This document shows, one piece after another, positions 42,019 to 50,388 of a stretch of 64,000 nucleotides of DNA. Positions within the stretch are counted from its first letter, which is position 1. The number at the start of each line of letters is the position of its first letter. The DNA lies in assembly GCF_017302985.1 (NCBI RefSeq), contig NZ_JAFIMU010000007.1, forward strand, positions 3,115,001-3,179,000, in the 5' to 3' direction. This DNA comes from Corallococcus macrosporus (lineage in GTDB: Bacteria; Myxococcota; Myxococcia; Myxococcales; Myxococcaceae). The notes under the pieces were generated by a model. The model was not told where the DNA came from. It searched no databases and was given only the letters and a program-made list of their open reading frames with translations. A program made the translations under genes and the position numbers.

Positions 42019-43604
42019 GACGCCTTGTGCTCCTTGCTGTCCTTGCCCGCGTGCCCGCCGTGCAGCACCTTCTCCAGGTCCAACATCCGCGCGTCCAGGT
42101 GCGCCAGCATCTCCTCCGCCGTCGCCTCCGGAATCAGCCCGTTGCGCCGCGCGCCCTGCAACGCCGTGCGCTCCGCGTCGATGAGCCGCCTGCGCATGCT
42201 CAGCAGGTCCTTCGCCCCTTCGGCCAGGTGCTGCTCGCTGATGCGCCGCAGCTCCCGCTCCGCCCGGGCGATGTTCACCTGGTACTCGCTGCGCAGGTGC
42301 TCATAGGCCGCGCGCGGCAGCAGGCCCTGCGTGTGCAACGCGTCCAGTTCCACGTGCGCCGCGCGGCTGGCGATGAGCTTCCCGCGCTGCTCCGCCATCT
42401 CCAGCGCCACCGCGTCCTGCTGGAACAACCCCAGCCACTTGAGCGCGCCCGTGAGCATCAGCCCCTGGCCCACCATGGACACCAGCGTGACGCCGAACGC
42501 GATGGAGACGATCTGCTCGCGCGCGGGCGTGGACTCCGGGAGGCCCAGCGCCAGACCGATGGACAGCGCGCCCTTGATGTTGCCCACCAGGAACACGTGC
42601 TGCCAGCGCAGCGGGATGGACTCCGCGGGCTTGAACAGCTTGAGCAGCAGGAAGGGCAGGTAGATGGCCACCGCGCGCCCCATCACCACCGCCACCACCG
42701 CGATGCCCACGCCCGGCAGGTGCCCCTGGAGCGCCTCCGGCCGCGTGTCCAGACCGACGGAGAGGAAGAGGAACGTGTTGACGCCGAAGGTGGCGTACTC
42801 CCAGAAGGAGTGGATGGCCACCTGGCTCTGCGGCGCCACCTCCCGCCGCAGCGTGACGCCCACCGCCAGCCCCGCCACCACCGCGGAGATGGCGCCCGAC
42901 AGGTGCACCTCTTCCGCCAGCACGTAGGACGCCAGCGCCACCGCCGTCGTCACCATGATCTCCGCGAGCGGATCCTCCGCGCGCCGGATGATGAAGCCGC
43001 CCAGCAGGCCCAAGCCCAGCCCCACCACCGCGCCGCCCACCGACGCGAGCAGCACGTGGCCGCCCAGCGAGCCCAGCGTGGGCGCCGCGCCACCCGCCAC
43101 CACCGCCGCGATGGCCGTGTACGCCACCAGCGCGGTGCCGTCGTTGAAGAGGCTCTCACCCTGGATGATGCCGGCCAGCCGTCCGGGCACCGGCGCGCGG
43201 CGGAAGGCATAGAGGATGGACACCGTGTCCGTCACCGCGAGGATGGCGCCCAAGAGCAGCGCGGGCCCCCACGCCAGGTGCAGCATCCAGTGCAGCGAGG
43301 CGCCGGTGGCGCCAATGGCGAGCACCATCCCCAGCGTGGACAGCACGCCAATGGGGACCGCGTTGGCGCGGATGCCATTGAGGTCCGCCATGATGCCGCC
43401 CTCGAAGAGCAGCAGGGGAAGACAGATGAGGAAGACCACCTGGGGGTTGAGCGGTGGGACGCCCGGCAGCAGGTGTGCGACGGAGATGAGCAAGCCACCA
43501 AGCACCAGCGCGACGTTGTACGGCACGCTGGCCCGCTTGGCGGCGATGGCAAGCGCGATGGCCGCCACCATCAGGCCGATGAGGATGGGTACTTCCAGTA
43601 GCAC
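42015..43604 (-). CDS. CPA1-type Na+/H+ antiporter
   Basis: The 529-aa membrane protein has about 12 helices in residues 1-400. It contains VFLICLPLLLFEGGIM, GAILAVTDTVSILYA, GESLFNDGTALVAY (the conserved acidic helix of CPA1 antiporters) and VFLVGNIKGALSIGLAL, followed by a cytoplasmic helical tail. It exchanges Na+ or K+ for H+. The GTG at 43604 follows GTGGAG; the frame upstream to 43775 is divergent promoter sequence. It forms an operon with the TrkA/cNMP gene, overlapping by 4 bp. Confidence 0.9.
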   Translation of the reverse strand: MLLEVPILIGLMVAAIALAIAAKRASVPYNVALVLGGLLISVAHLLPGVPPLNPQVVFLICLPLLLFEGGIMADLNGIRANAVPIGVLSTLGMVLAIGATGASLHWMLHLAWGPALLLGAILAVTDTVSILYAFRRAPVPGRLAGIIQGESLFNDGTALVAYTAIAAVVAGGAAPTLGSLGGHVLLASVGGAVVGLGLGLLGGFIIRRAEDPLAEIMVTTAVALASYVLAEEVHLSGAISAVVAGLAVGVTLRREVAPQSQVAIHSFWEYATFGVNTFLFLSVGLDTRPEALQGHLPGVGIAVVAVVMGRAVAIYLPFLLLKLFKPAESIPLRWQHVFLVGNIKGALSIGLALGLPESTPAREQIVSIAFGVTLVSMVGQGLMLTGALKWLGLFQQDAVALEMAEQRGKLIASRAAHVELDALHTQGLLPRAAYEHLRSEYQVNIARAERELRRISEQHLAEGAKDLLSMRRRLIDAERTALQGARRNGLIPEATAEEMLAHLDARMLDLEKVLHGGHAGKDSKEHKAS

Positions 43605-43679
43605 GGCGACTCCACTGGGACCGGAGGGGAGGGCGCGAAGCTTTCCAGATTCGATCCGCGTGGTACAGCAGGTCCCCCG

Positions 43680-44450
43680 ATGAAATCCGGCTCGCTGGAC
43701 ACCCTGGTGCTCTCCGTCACGGCGCTGCGCAAGACGTACGGCGCCCACACGGCCGTGGATGGCATCTCCTTCCACGTGGGCCGCCGCGAAATCGTGGGGC
43801 TGCTGGGACCCAACGGCGCGGGCAAGAGCACCACCATCAACATGCTCCTGGGCGTGCTCGAGCCCACCTCCGGCACCATCGCCATCGAGGGCACGGACCT
43901 GGGCACACAGCGGGTGAAGGCGCTGTCACGCACCAACTTCGCCGCCGTCTACGCACCCCTGCCGGGCAACCTCACCGTGGCGCAGAACCTGCGTGTCTTT
44001 GGCCTCATCTACGGCGTGAAGGGGCTGTCCGCCCGCATCGGGGCGCTGCTGGAGGAGTACGACCTGAAGCGCTTCCGCGACACCAAGTGCGGCGTGCTGT
44101 CCTCCGGCGAGCAGACGCGCGTGTCGCTGGCCAAGGCCATGCTCAACCAGCCGCGCCTGCTGCTGCTGGACGAACCCACCGCGTCGCTGGATCCGGCCAC
44201 GGCGGTGGACATCCGCACCCGCATCAAGGCCTTCGCCGCGAAGGGCGACAGCAGCGTGCTGTGGACGTCCCACAACATGTACGAGGTGGAGGCCGTCTGT
44301 GACCGCGTCCTCTTCCTCGCGCGCGGCCGGGTGCTGCTGGAGGGAGACCCCAGGACGCTGCCCCGCGAGCACGGCAGGAAGTCGCTGGAGGAGCTGTTCA
44401 TCGCCGTGGCCAACGAGCCGCTGGCGCTGGAGCGGAGCGAAGCGCCATGA
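43680..44450 (+). CDS. ABC-2-type transporter ATPase
   Basis: The 256-aa nucleotide-binding protein shows Walker A GPNGAGKST, signature LSSGEQTRVS, Walker B LLLLDEPTASLD and switch His in WTSHNM. It matches the DrrA/NodI-like class that energises polysaccharide, lipid or drug export. The ATG at 43680 is divergent from the antiporter operon. Its stop overlaps the permease ATG (ATGA). Confidence 0.92.
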   Translation: MKSGSLDTLVLSVTALRKTYGAHTAVDGISFHVGRREIVGLLGPNGAGKSTTINMLLGVLEPTSGTIAIEGTDLGTQRVKALSRTNFAAVYAPLPGNLTVAQNLRVFGLIYGVKGLSARIGALLEEYDLKRFRDTKCGVLSSGEQTRVSLAKAMLNQPRLLLLDEPTASLDPATAVDIRTRIKAFAAKGDSSVLWTSHNMYEVEAVCDRVLFLARGRVLLEGDPRTLPREHGRKSLEELFIAVANEPLALERSEAP

Positions 44451-45250
44451 ACCTGGACCACGTCGCCGGCATCGCGCTGCGCCAATTCTATCTCTACAAG
44501 GGCAACTTCGCGCGCGTGGTGCCGCTGTTCGCGTGGGTGGCCATCGACATGGTGCTGTGGGGCTTCATGACCCGGTACCTCAACAGCGTCACGTCCTCCG
44601 GCTACAACTTCGTGCCGGCGCTCTTGGGCGCGGTACTGCTCTGGGACTTCTTCGCGCGCGTGATGCAGGGCCTGACGACGGGCTTCTTCGAGGACGTCTG
44701 GTCGCGCAACTTCCTCAACGTCTTCGCCACGCCCCTCACGCTGACGGAGTACGTGAGCGGCCTGGTGGTGACGAGCATCGCGACCAGCGCCATCGGCCTC
44801 GTCGTCATGCTGCTCTTGTCCACCACCGTGTTCGGGCTGTCCTTCGCCGCCTACGGCGCGATGTTCATTCCCTTCGTGATGGTGCTGTTCCTCTTCGGCA
44901 TCGCGCTGGGCATCCTCAGCAGCGCGCTGGTGCTGCGGCTGGGGCCCGCGTCGGAGTGGTTCGTCTGGCCCATCCCCAGCCTGTTGTCCCCGTTCGTGGG
45001 CGTCTTCTACCCGCTGTCCACGCTGCCGGAGTGGATGCAGTGGGTGGCGAAGCTGCTGCCCCCGTCCTACGTCTTCGAGGGCGTGCGCACGCTGGTGGCC
45101 GGCGGCGAGTTCTCCGGCGCCACGCTGGGCTGGGGCCTCGCCCTGGCGGTGCTGGACATCGTGCTGGCGGGCTGGGTCTTCCAGCGGGTCTACCGCTACG
45201 CCGTGCGCACGGGCCTCCTGGCCCGCTACAGCGCGGAGAGCGTGAGCTGA
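44447..45250 (+). CDS. ABC-2-type transporter permease
   Basis: The 267-aa protein has six predicted helices, for example VVPLFAWVAIDMVLWGFMT, VVTSIATSAIGLVVMLLLST, MFIPFVMVLFLFGIALGIL and PSLLSPFVGVFYPLSTLP, typical of ABC2_membrane permeases. It partners the preceding ATPase through a 4-bp overlap. The cargo is unknown. Its stop codon directly touches the stop of the convergent sugar dehydrogenase gene. Confidence 0.88.
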   Translation: MNLDHVAGIALRQFYLYKGNFARVVPLFAWVAIDMVLWGFMTRYLNSVTSSGYNFVPALLGAVLLWDFFARVMQGLTTGFFEDVWSRNFLNVFATPLTLTEYVSGLVVTSIATSAIGLVVMLLLSTTVFGLSFAAYGAMFIPFVMVLFLFGIALGILSSALVLRLGPASEWFVWPIPSLLSPFVGVFYPLSTLPEWMQWVAKLLPPSYVFEGVRTLVAGGEFSGATLGWGLALAVLDIVLAGWVFQRVYRYAVRTGLLARYSAESVS

Positions 45251-46423
45251 TCAGCGCCGCACGCGCAAGAGCAGGTCCTTGCGCGGGCCACACGTGCCCC
45301 GGCCGTCGCAGTTGCTGGTGGTGACGTACAGGTGGCCGTCGGGGCCCATCAGCACGTCGCGCAGGCGGCCCCAGGTATCGCGCAGGTACACCTCGTGCTT
45401 CGCCACGCGGCGGGGCTCCCGGGCGTCGAACTCCACCCGGTGCAGGTGCTGGGACTTCAGCGTCCCCACGAGCAGCGAGCCCCTCCACTCCGGAATCGCG
45501 CTGCCCGTGTAGACGGCCGCGCCGCCCGGGGGCGCCGCGTCGTCGAAGGTGAGTGACGGGGTGATGCGCCCGTTCTGCGTCTCGCACGAATAGATGCCGG
45601 GCCAGCCCAGGTTGTCGCCGGCCTTCACCACGTTCACCTCGTCGTGGCCAAAGCGCATCGTCTCACCGCTGGGGCCGTGGTCGGTGACGTACAGCGTGGA
45701 GGCATCCCTCCAGTCAAAGCCTTGCGTGTTGCGCACGCCCAGGAGGAACGCGGGTGAGTCGGGAAAGGGATTGTCCCCGGGCACGGCGCCCTCCGGCGTC
45801 ACGCGCAGCAGCTTGCCTGCGGGGCTGGCCACGTCCTGCGACAGGTCCGGGTCGCGCGAGTCGCCCGTGCCCACGTACAGCATGCCGTCCGGCCCGAAGC
45901 GCAGCCGCCCGCCGTCGTGGTACTTCGCGGAAGGGATGTTGCCCAGGATGACGCGCTCGAAGGTCGCGCTCGTGCCGTCCGGCGACAGCGTCCAGCGCTC
46001 CACCCGGTTCTGCGCCTTCCCGTCCGCCTGCGTCGTCACGTACAGGTAGAACTGGCGGTTCGTCGCGAAGTCCGGGTGCGCGGCGATGCCCAGCAGGCCG
46101 CCCTCGCCGCTCGCCGCCAGGGGCAGCGTGGCCACGGCCCCGGGTCGCAGCTGTCCGCCGCGCAGCAGCCGCACGCGGCCCGGCCGCTCGGTGATGAGCG
46201 CGTCTCCCTCCGGGCCCGGCAGGAAGGCGACACCCCAGGGGACCTCCAGTCCTTCCGCCACCACGTCCACGGTGATGGGCACGGTGCCGTCCTGTCCCCA
46301 GCCGTCCTCCATCAGGACGCAGTCCTCGCGCGACGCCGTGCCCTGCGCCTGGCTCCTGCGGCAGGCGGAGGCGGACGCGGCGAGCACCACGAGGGCGGAC
46401 AGCAGCAGGCGGCGGGAGGGCAT
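45251..46423 (-). CDS. PQQ-type soluble sugar (aldose) dehydrogenase, lipoprotein
   Basis: The 390-aa protein has a lipoprotein-like signal (LLLSALVVLAASASACR) and a six-bladed propeller of the GSDH/Asd family. Key segments are GLEVPWGVAFLP, GEGGLLGIAAHPDF, the catalytic His in SAKYHDGGRLRFGPDGMLYVGTGD (two overlapping blades), NTQGFDW, and DHGPSGETMRFGHDEVN with the calcium/PQQ residues. It should oxidise an aldose in the periplasm. PQQ biosynthesis genes are not in the window. It ends stop-to-stop with the ABC permease gene. Confidence 0.85.
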   Translation of the reverse strand: MPSRRLLLSALVVLAASASACRRSQAQGTASREDCVLMEDGWGQDGTVPITVDVVAEGLEVPWGVAFLPGPEGDALITERPGRVRLLRGGQLRPGAVATLPLAASGEGGLLGIAAHPDFATNRQFYLYVTTQADGKAQNRVERWTLSPDGTSATFERVILGNIPSAKYHDGGRLRFGPDGMLYVGTGDSRDPDLSQDVASPAGKLLRVTPEGAVPGDNPFPDSPAFLLGVRNTQGFDWRDASTLYVTDHGPSGETMRFGHDEVNVVKAGDNLGWPGIYSCETQNGRITPSLTFDDAAPPGGAAVYTGSAIPEWRGSLLVGTLKSQHLHRVEFDAREPRRVAKHEVYLRDTWGRLRDVLMGPDGHLYVTTSNCDGRGTCGPRKDLLLRVRR

Positions 46424-46589
46424 GGAGGGAATCTAGCGTTGGTGGACGCCGCTCACCGACCCGGAAGGGGGGCAGGCGAGCGCATCAGGCACTGGAAGAC
46501 GGTCCCGGGTGGCGTTGTCCCGGACCCTGTCGTGGGCACCTTGCTCGGGCGGGTTCACCGGCAACCATTGCCCAGCGGGAGGCAGTTCC

Positions 46590-47168
46590 ATGGCGCGCAT
46601 CGCACTCATCGTGGCCAACGACTTCGAGGACTCCGAGTTCCAGGTCCCCTTCGACACGCTCAAGCAGGCGGGCCACGAGCCCGTCGTCATCGGCGTGGAG
46701 GCAGGCAAGACGCTCAAGGGCAAGAAGGGCGCGGAGATCCGCACGGAGAAGGCCGTGAAGGAGGTGAAGGCCGCGGACTTCGCCGCGCTGGTGATTCCGG
46801 GCGGCTACTCGCCGGACCACCTGCGCATGGACATCGGCATGGTCGGCTTCGTGCGCGACTTCTTCAAGGCGGACAAGCCCATCGCCGCCGTGTGCCACGC
46901 ACCGTGGATGCTGGTGGAGGCGGACATCGCGGACGAGCGCACCGTCACGTCGTTCCCCTCCATCAAGACGGACCTCATCAACGCCGGCGCGCGCTGGGTG
47001 GACCGCCAGGTGGTGGAGGACGGCAACCTCATCACGTCCCGCAAGCCGGACGACCTGCAGGCCTTCTGCGCCGCCCTGCTGCGCCAGCTCAAGGACGGCA
47101 TCGCCCCACGTCTGGAGTCGCCCCTGGCCCCGGAAGCCACCGCGGACCGCGCACCGCCAGTGCACTGA
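46590..47168 (+). CDS. DJ-1/PfpI-family protein (protein deglycase or peptidase-like)
   Basis: The 192-aa protein has the family core: DFEDSEFQVPFDTL with the helper Glu, LVIPGGYSPDHLRMD, and the nucleophile Cys in IAAVCHAPWMLVEAD. It resembles PfpI/YhbO. Reported activities of this family include glyoxalase, deglycase and chaperone functions, so the exact role is open. The ATG at 46590 follows GGGAGG. Confidence 0.87.
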   Translation: MARIALIVANDFEDSEFQVPFDTLKQAGHEPVVIGVEAGKTLKGKKGAEIRTEKAVKEVKAADFAALVIPGGYSPDHLRMDIGMVGFVRDFFKADKPIAAVCHAPWMLVEADIADERTVTSFPSIKTDLINAGARWVDRQVVEDGNLITSRKPDDLQAFCAALLRQLKDGIAPRLESPLAPEATADRAPPVH

Positions 47169-47581
47169 GCCGCCACAGGGTAGAACATGGTCCAACAGGA
47201 CCCAGGCCCTTGGGGTGCCACACGCACACCGGGGGCCTGCTACGTGGGCGCGAACGGAACGGATTTCCTCCGCGCTTTCCCGCGAATTGATCCCCATTTT
47301 CAGAGCGGACTGTCAGCGAGCGAACCTGCCTGCCCTGCCGACGCATTGCGCTGTCGGGTCCATGCGTCAGGTTTTCGCTGCTCTGGAATTGTTCCGTTGT
47401 CTTTGGCCCCCCGGTGCCACAAACTCAGTTATCTGTACGGGGTTTCACCAACCCCAGGGGTGTCATTGAATCCCCGAATTTTACAGCATGGTTGCCATTG
47501 TGCAGCGTTGCTGTTTATTATCCTGGCAGCAGCGCCCCCCTGACAGACCGCGCCATCACTGACGGTCTCTGCGGACCCCTC
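47169..47581. other. 413-bp intergenic region, GC-poorer than its surroundings
   Basis: No gene was found here. From about 47270 on, base composition drops clearly below the local average. It contains a small stem GGGGTT/AACCCC (47439-47455) and a GG-N10-GC element in TGGTTGCCATTGTGCA (47489-47504), which has sigma-54 spacing but a poor match otherwise. It should hold the promoter of the roadblock gene at 47582. Confidence 0.5.
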
Positions 47582-48481
47582 ATGAATCCGGCCCCCCGAC
47601 CCGTGATGAGCCAGCCCCGCCAGGTAGTCCGGGCCGTGCTGAATGAAGCGCTGGAGAGCAAGCTGGGCGGTGAGGTGGTGGTGAAGTCCACCACGGTCTC
47701 CGGCCGCATCTTCGTGGTGGAGCGCAAGGTGGCGTGGACGGTGCTCACGGGCCCGGGCTCGCGCAGCTTCTCCACGGCGCTCATCGACGCGCGGCTGGTG
47801 AGCCGTGAGGACGTCGAGCAGGTGATGGCGGAGTGCCGCAAGAGCGGCGGCAACTTCTGCGAGACGCTGGTGGCGTGGGGCCTGGTGCCGCGCGACACGC
47901 TGCGCGACCTGCTGTGCCAGCACCTGGGCGCGCAGTTGGAGGCGCTCTTCGGGCTGACGGAGGCGCAGGCCCTCTTCGTCCCGCAGCCGCGCTCCTACTC
48001 CAGCCAGCTCACGTTCGACCTGGCCGAGCTGGGCGCCGACGCCGCGCCGCCGCAGCCCGCGATTTCGCAGTCGCAGTCCCCCACGAGTCCCCCCGTTCTT
48101 TTGGAAAGAGAAGTCATGGCGAACGTGAAGCAGGCGCTGGAAGAGGCGATGAAGATTGACGGTGCGTTCGCGGTCTGTCTGGCGGATGCGAACAGCGGCA
48201 TGACGCTGGGCAGCGTCGGTGGGTCCTCGGCGTTCAACATCGAGGCGGCGGCCGCGGGCAACACCGAGGTGATGCGCGCCAAGATGAAGACGATGAAGGC
48301 CCTGGGCATCAAGGACCGCATCGAGGACATGCTCATCACCCTGGGCGAGCAGTACCACATCATCCGCCCGCTCGCGGCGCGCGAGGGCCTGTTCCTCTAC
48401 ATCGCGCTGCACCGCTCGAACGCGAACCTGGCGATGGCGCGCTTCCGCATGGCGGATGTGGAGAAGGCCATCCAGCTCTGA
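47582..48481 (+). CDS. Two-domain roadblock/LC7-type protein
   Basis: The 299-aa protein has an N-terminal domain (residues 1-160) similar in layout to DUF4388/MshEN-type modules (RIFVVERKVAWTVLTGPG, DVEQVMAECRKSGGNFCETLVAWGLV). A linker rich in Ser and Pro follows, then a C-terminal roadblock/LC7 fold of about 120 residues (VKQALEEAMKIDGAFAVCLA, GNTEVMRAKMKTMKALG, LFLYIALHRSNANLAMARF). Roadblock proteins regulate small Ras-like GTPases such as MglA in myxobacteria. An internal ATG at 48117 after GAAAGAGAAG could make the C-terminal domain alone. A strong terminator follows. Confidence 0.75.
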   Translation: MNPAPRPVMSQPRQVVRAVLNEALESKLGGEVVVKSTTVSGRIFVVERKVAWTVLTGPGSRSFSTALIDARLVSREDVEQVMAECRKSGGNFCETLVAWGLVPRDTLRDLLCQHLGAQLEALFGLTEAQALFVPQPRSYSSQLTFDLAELGADAAPPQPAISQSQSPTSPPVLLEREVMANVKQALEEAMKIDGAFAVCLADANSGMTLGSVGGSSAFNIEAAAAGNTEVMRAKMKTMKALGIKDRIEDMLITLGEQYHIIRPLAAREGLFLYIALHRSNANLAMARFRMADVEKAIQL

Positions 48482-48511
48482 GGCCTTCGCCTCCCCTGAC
48501 GCAGGCCCACG

Positions 48512-48548
48512 CCGCCCGTTTCCCTCCCCGGGGAAGCGGGCGGTGGCG
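48512..48548 (+). terminator. Rho-independent terminator of the roadblock gene
   Basis: CCGCCCGTTTCCC (48512-48524) pairs with GGGAAGCGGGCGG (48531-48543) through 13 pairs with one wobble and a 6-nt loop. TGGCGTTTT follows. It lies 31 bp after the stop codon and insulates the AbiEi gene from upstream transcription. Confidence 0.8.
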
Positions 48549-48573
48549 TTTTGTGGTCCCAATATTTATTTAA

Positions 48574-48611
48574 GGCGGAGTGCCCAGGTATATATACCTG
48601 GGCACTCCGCC
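48574..48611. promoter_or_regulatory. Perfect 38-bp palindrome at the AbiEi start
   Basis: GGCGGAGTGCCCAGGTATA (48574-48592) is followed without a spacer by its exact reverse complement (48593-48611). The ATG of the AbiEi-like gene lies 3 bp further on. The centre is TATATATA, which could serve as a -10 element. AbiEi antitoxins are known to bind inverted repeats in their own promoter, so this is probably the autoregulatory operator. No ribosome site fits between it and the ATG, so the mRNA may be leaderless or have a very short leader. Confidence 0.8.
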
Positions 48612-48614
48612 CTT

Positions 48615-49499
48615 ATGCCCCGACGCTCAAGACTCCAGCTTGCCGCTAGCGCGGTTGCCCAGGCCTTTCAGGCTGAACCTGGCCGCGTCTACTCGCGTCC
48701 GGCGCTGACGGCGATGCTCAAGCGGCACCGCGAAGCCTGGCAGCTCCCTGCTTCAGTAGGGCTGACCGGCTTCATCCAGTTCCTCCAGGACTCGAAGCAG
48801 CTCTCCGTGGTGCGCCTGTCCTCGGATACGGGGGAGGTGGTGACGCGCTACGTGTGGGAGCAGGCGTCTCCACAGGCCGTAGCCCTTACGTTGCGTCCGG
48901 CCGCCTATCTCTCGCATGGGACCGCGGCACGCCTGCACGGACTGACTGATCAGTTCGCCAAGGTCATCTACGTCAACAAGGAGCAGAGTCCGAAGCCCCC
49001 TCCCAGGGGGGCACTCACCCAGGAGGCCATCGACCGTGCCTTCAAGGGGCGGCAGCGCGCCTCGACCTACGTGTTCCACTTCGACATCTACCGGGCGGTC
49101 CTGCTTAGCGGAAAGAACACGGGGGCGTTGGGCGTGGAGGACGTCCCGACCCCAGAGGGAGAGTTCCTGCCCGCCACGAACGTTGAGCGGACGCTGATCG
49201 ACCTGACGGTCCGTCCCAACTACGCGGGTGGTGTCGAGGAGGTCCTGGGCGCCTTCCGTCGTGCGTACGAGCAGGAGAAGGTAGACGTAGGAAAGCTGCT
49301 CCAGACGCTTGGCCAGCTGAGCTACGTCTATCCCTATCACCAGGCGCTGGGCTTCTACATGGAGCGGGCGGGCTTCAGCGCGGAGGCCCTGGCCCCCTTG
49401 AAGAAGCTGGGGCTGCACCACGATTTCTACCTGGCCTATGGGCTCAAGGACCTCGTGTACGACGCGGGCTGGCGGCTACACCACCCCCGCGGCTTGTAG
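48615..49499 (+). CDS. AbiEi-type antitoxin/repressor of a type IV toxin-antitoxin pair
   Basis: The 294-aa product has an N-terminal helix-turn-helix region (SAVAQAFQAEPGRVYSRPALTAM is split over helices 1-3) and a core with ALTLRPAAYLSHGTAARLHG, TYVFHFDIYRAV and ATNVERTLIDLTVRPNYAGG. The ATNVERTLIDL element is typical of AbiEi proteins. AbiEi represses its own promoter and neutralises the AbiEii toxin without direct binding. The palindrome at 48574-48611 is the likely operator. The partner toxin gene is on the opposite strand, tail-to-tail with a 24-bp overlap. GC is a little lower than in neighbours. Confidence 0.85.
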   Translation: MPRRSRLQLAASAVAQAFQAEPGRVYSRPALTAMLKRHREAWQLPASVGLTGFIQFLQDSKQLSVVRLSSDTGEVVTRYVWEQASPQAVALTLRPAAYLSHGTAARLHGLTDQFAKVIYVNKEQSPKPPPRGALTQEAIDRAFKGRQRASTYVFHFDIYRAVLLSGKNTGALGVEDVPTPEGEFLPATNVERTLIDLTVRPNYAGGVEEVLGAFRRAYEQEKVDVGKLLQTLGQLSYVYPYHQALGFYMERAGFSAEALAPLKKLGLHHDFYLAYGLKDLVYDAGWRLHHPRGL

Positions 49500-50363
49500 C
49501 CGCGCGACCTCCGCGCAGACGAAATTGAAATAGAAGTCGAAGGGCTCCAGCACCTCGCCCGTGACCGCTGCCTCCACGGCGGACCAGCTCCGACGATGGA
49601 ACTCCCGGTGGCGCTCCTCCGGAAGGAGCCGCAGGAGTACGAGTGGCACATCCTTGGACGCGAAGATGCCCTCCATCAGCGCGCGGTGTGCGGTCAGGTC
49701 CACGCGTGCGTAGCGGATGCAGGCATGCAGGTCATAGAAATCCCGGGCGCGGCTGGCGGGGTTCTTTCGCTGTTCGTACTCATCCATCTGCTGGCAGAGG
49801 GCTCGGAGCTTCTCGGCGGCGATCATCGCGGGCGTGTACACGAAACAGCGCTGACCATTGACGAGCGTGGCCTCGGCCTTGCCCTGGCAGAACTCGAACT
49901 TGCTGATGTCGATGGTCCGCTTCGGCGCGCTTCGTCGATGCAGTTCCTGAACCTGATCCGCGTTGGGGACCGCTCCCTTCCTGGCCTCACGCCGACGCAG
50001 TTCCTCCTCCAGCCGTTTCATGGCCACGAGCGTCAGGACCTTGAACTCCGCGTGGTAGCCACCCCAGTTCACCCCAGGGCCGGAGGTCGAAGGCTTGGGC
50101 CCGAAGCGGAAGTCGATGAGTGCATACCCGGCAGCGGAGAATCGCGACGACAACGCGGCCTCCAGCTCACGCCCCAGCGCGTCCGCGTCCTCGACGTCTC
50201 CTTCCATCGAGTAGTCCAGGTCCATGGAGGCGCGGGCCCCCAGTTTGTGGATCAGCTGCAGCGCGTTTCCTCCCTTGAGCACCAGCCGGTCCATCAAGGA
50301 CGCGCTGGACGCAATGGCGGAGGCGGTGAGGACCGCGAGTTCGAACGGAGGGATGGGTGTCAC
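49476..50363 (-). CDS. AbiEii-type nucleotidyltransferase toxin
   Basis: The 295-aa product carries the DUF1814/AbiEii motifs: LVLKGGNALQL with ARASMDLDYSM (the GG...S.DLD nucleotidyltransferase site), a second basic motif around VAMKRLEEEL, TPAMIAAEKLRAL and SRARDFYDLHACI. Such toxins transfer nucleotides, for example to tRNA acceptor ends, and arrest growth or abort phage infection. The start is a GTG at 50363. It follows the DUF1684 gene by 25 bp on the same strand and could be transcribed with it, while its antitoxin is on the opposite strand. Confidence 0.87.
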   Translation of the reverse strand: MTPIPPFELAVLTASAIASSASLMDRLVLKGGNALQLIHKLGARASMDLDYSMEGDVEDADALGRELEAALSSRFSAAGYALIDFRFGPKPSTSGPGVNWGGYHAEFKVLTLVAMKRLEEELRRREARKGAVPNADQVQELHRRSAPKRTIDISKFEFCQGKAEATLVNGQRCFVYTPAMIAAEKLRALCQQMDEYEQRKNPASRARDFYDLHACIRYARVDLTAHRALMEGIFASKDVPLVLLRLLPEERHREFHRRSWSAVEAAVTGEVLEPFDFYFNFVCAEVARLQAAGVV

Positions 50364-50388
50364 GACGGTGGCATTCCCAGACGACTCG

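Noticed and set aside
47489-47504. Possible sigma-54 promoter before the roadblock gene
   Set aside because: The GG-N10-GC spacing is right, but the rest of both elements matches poorly, so it is mentioned only inside the intergenic entry.
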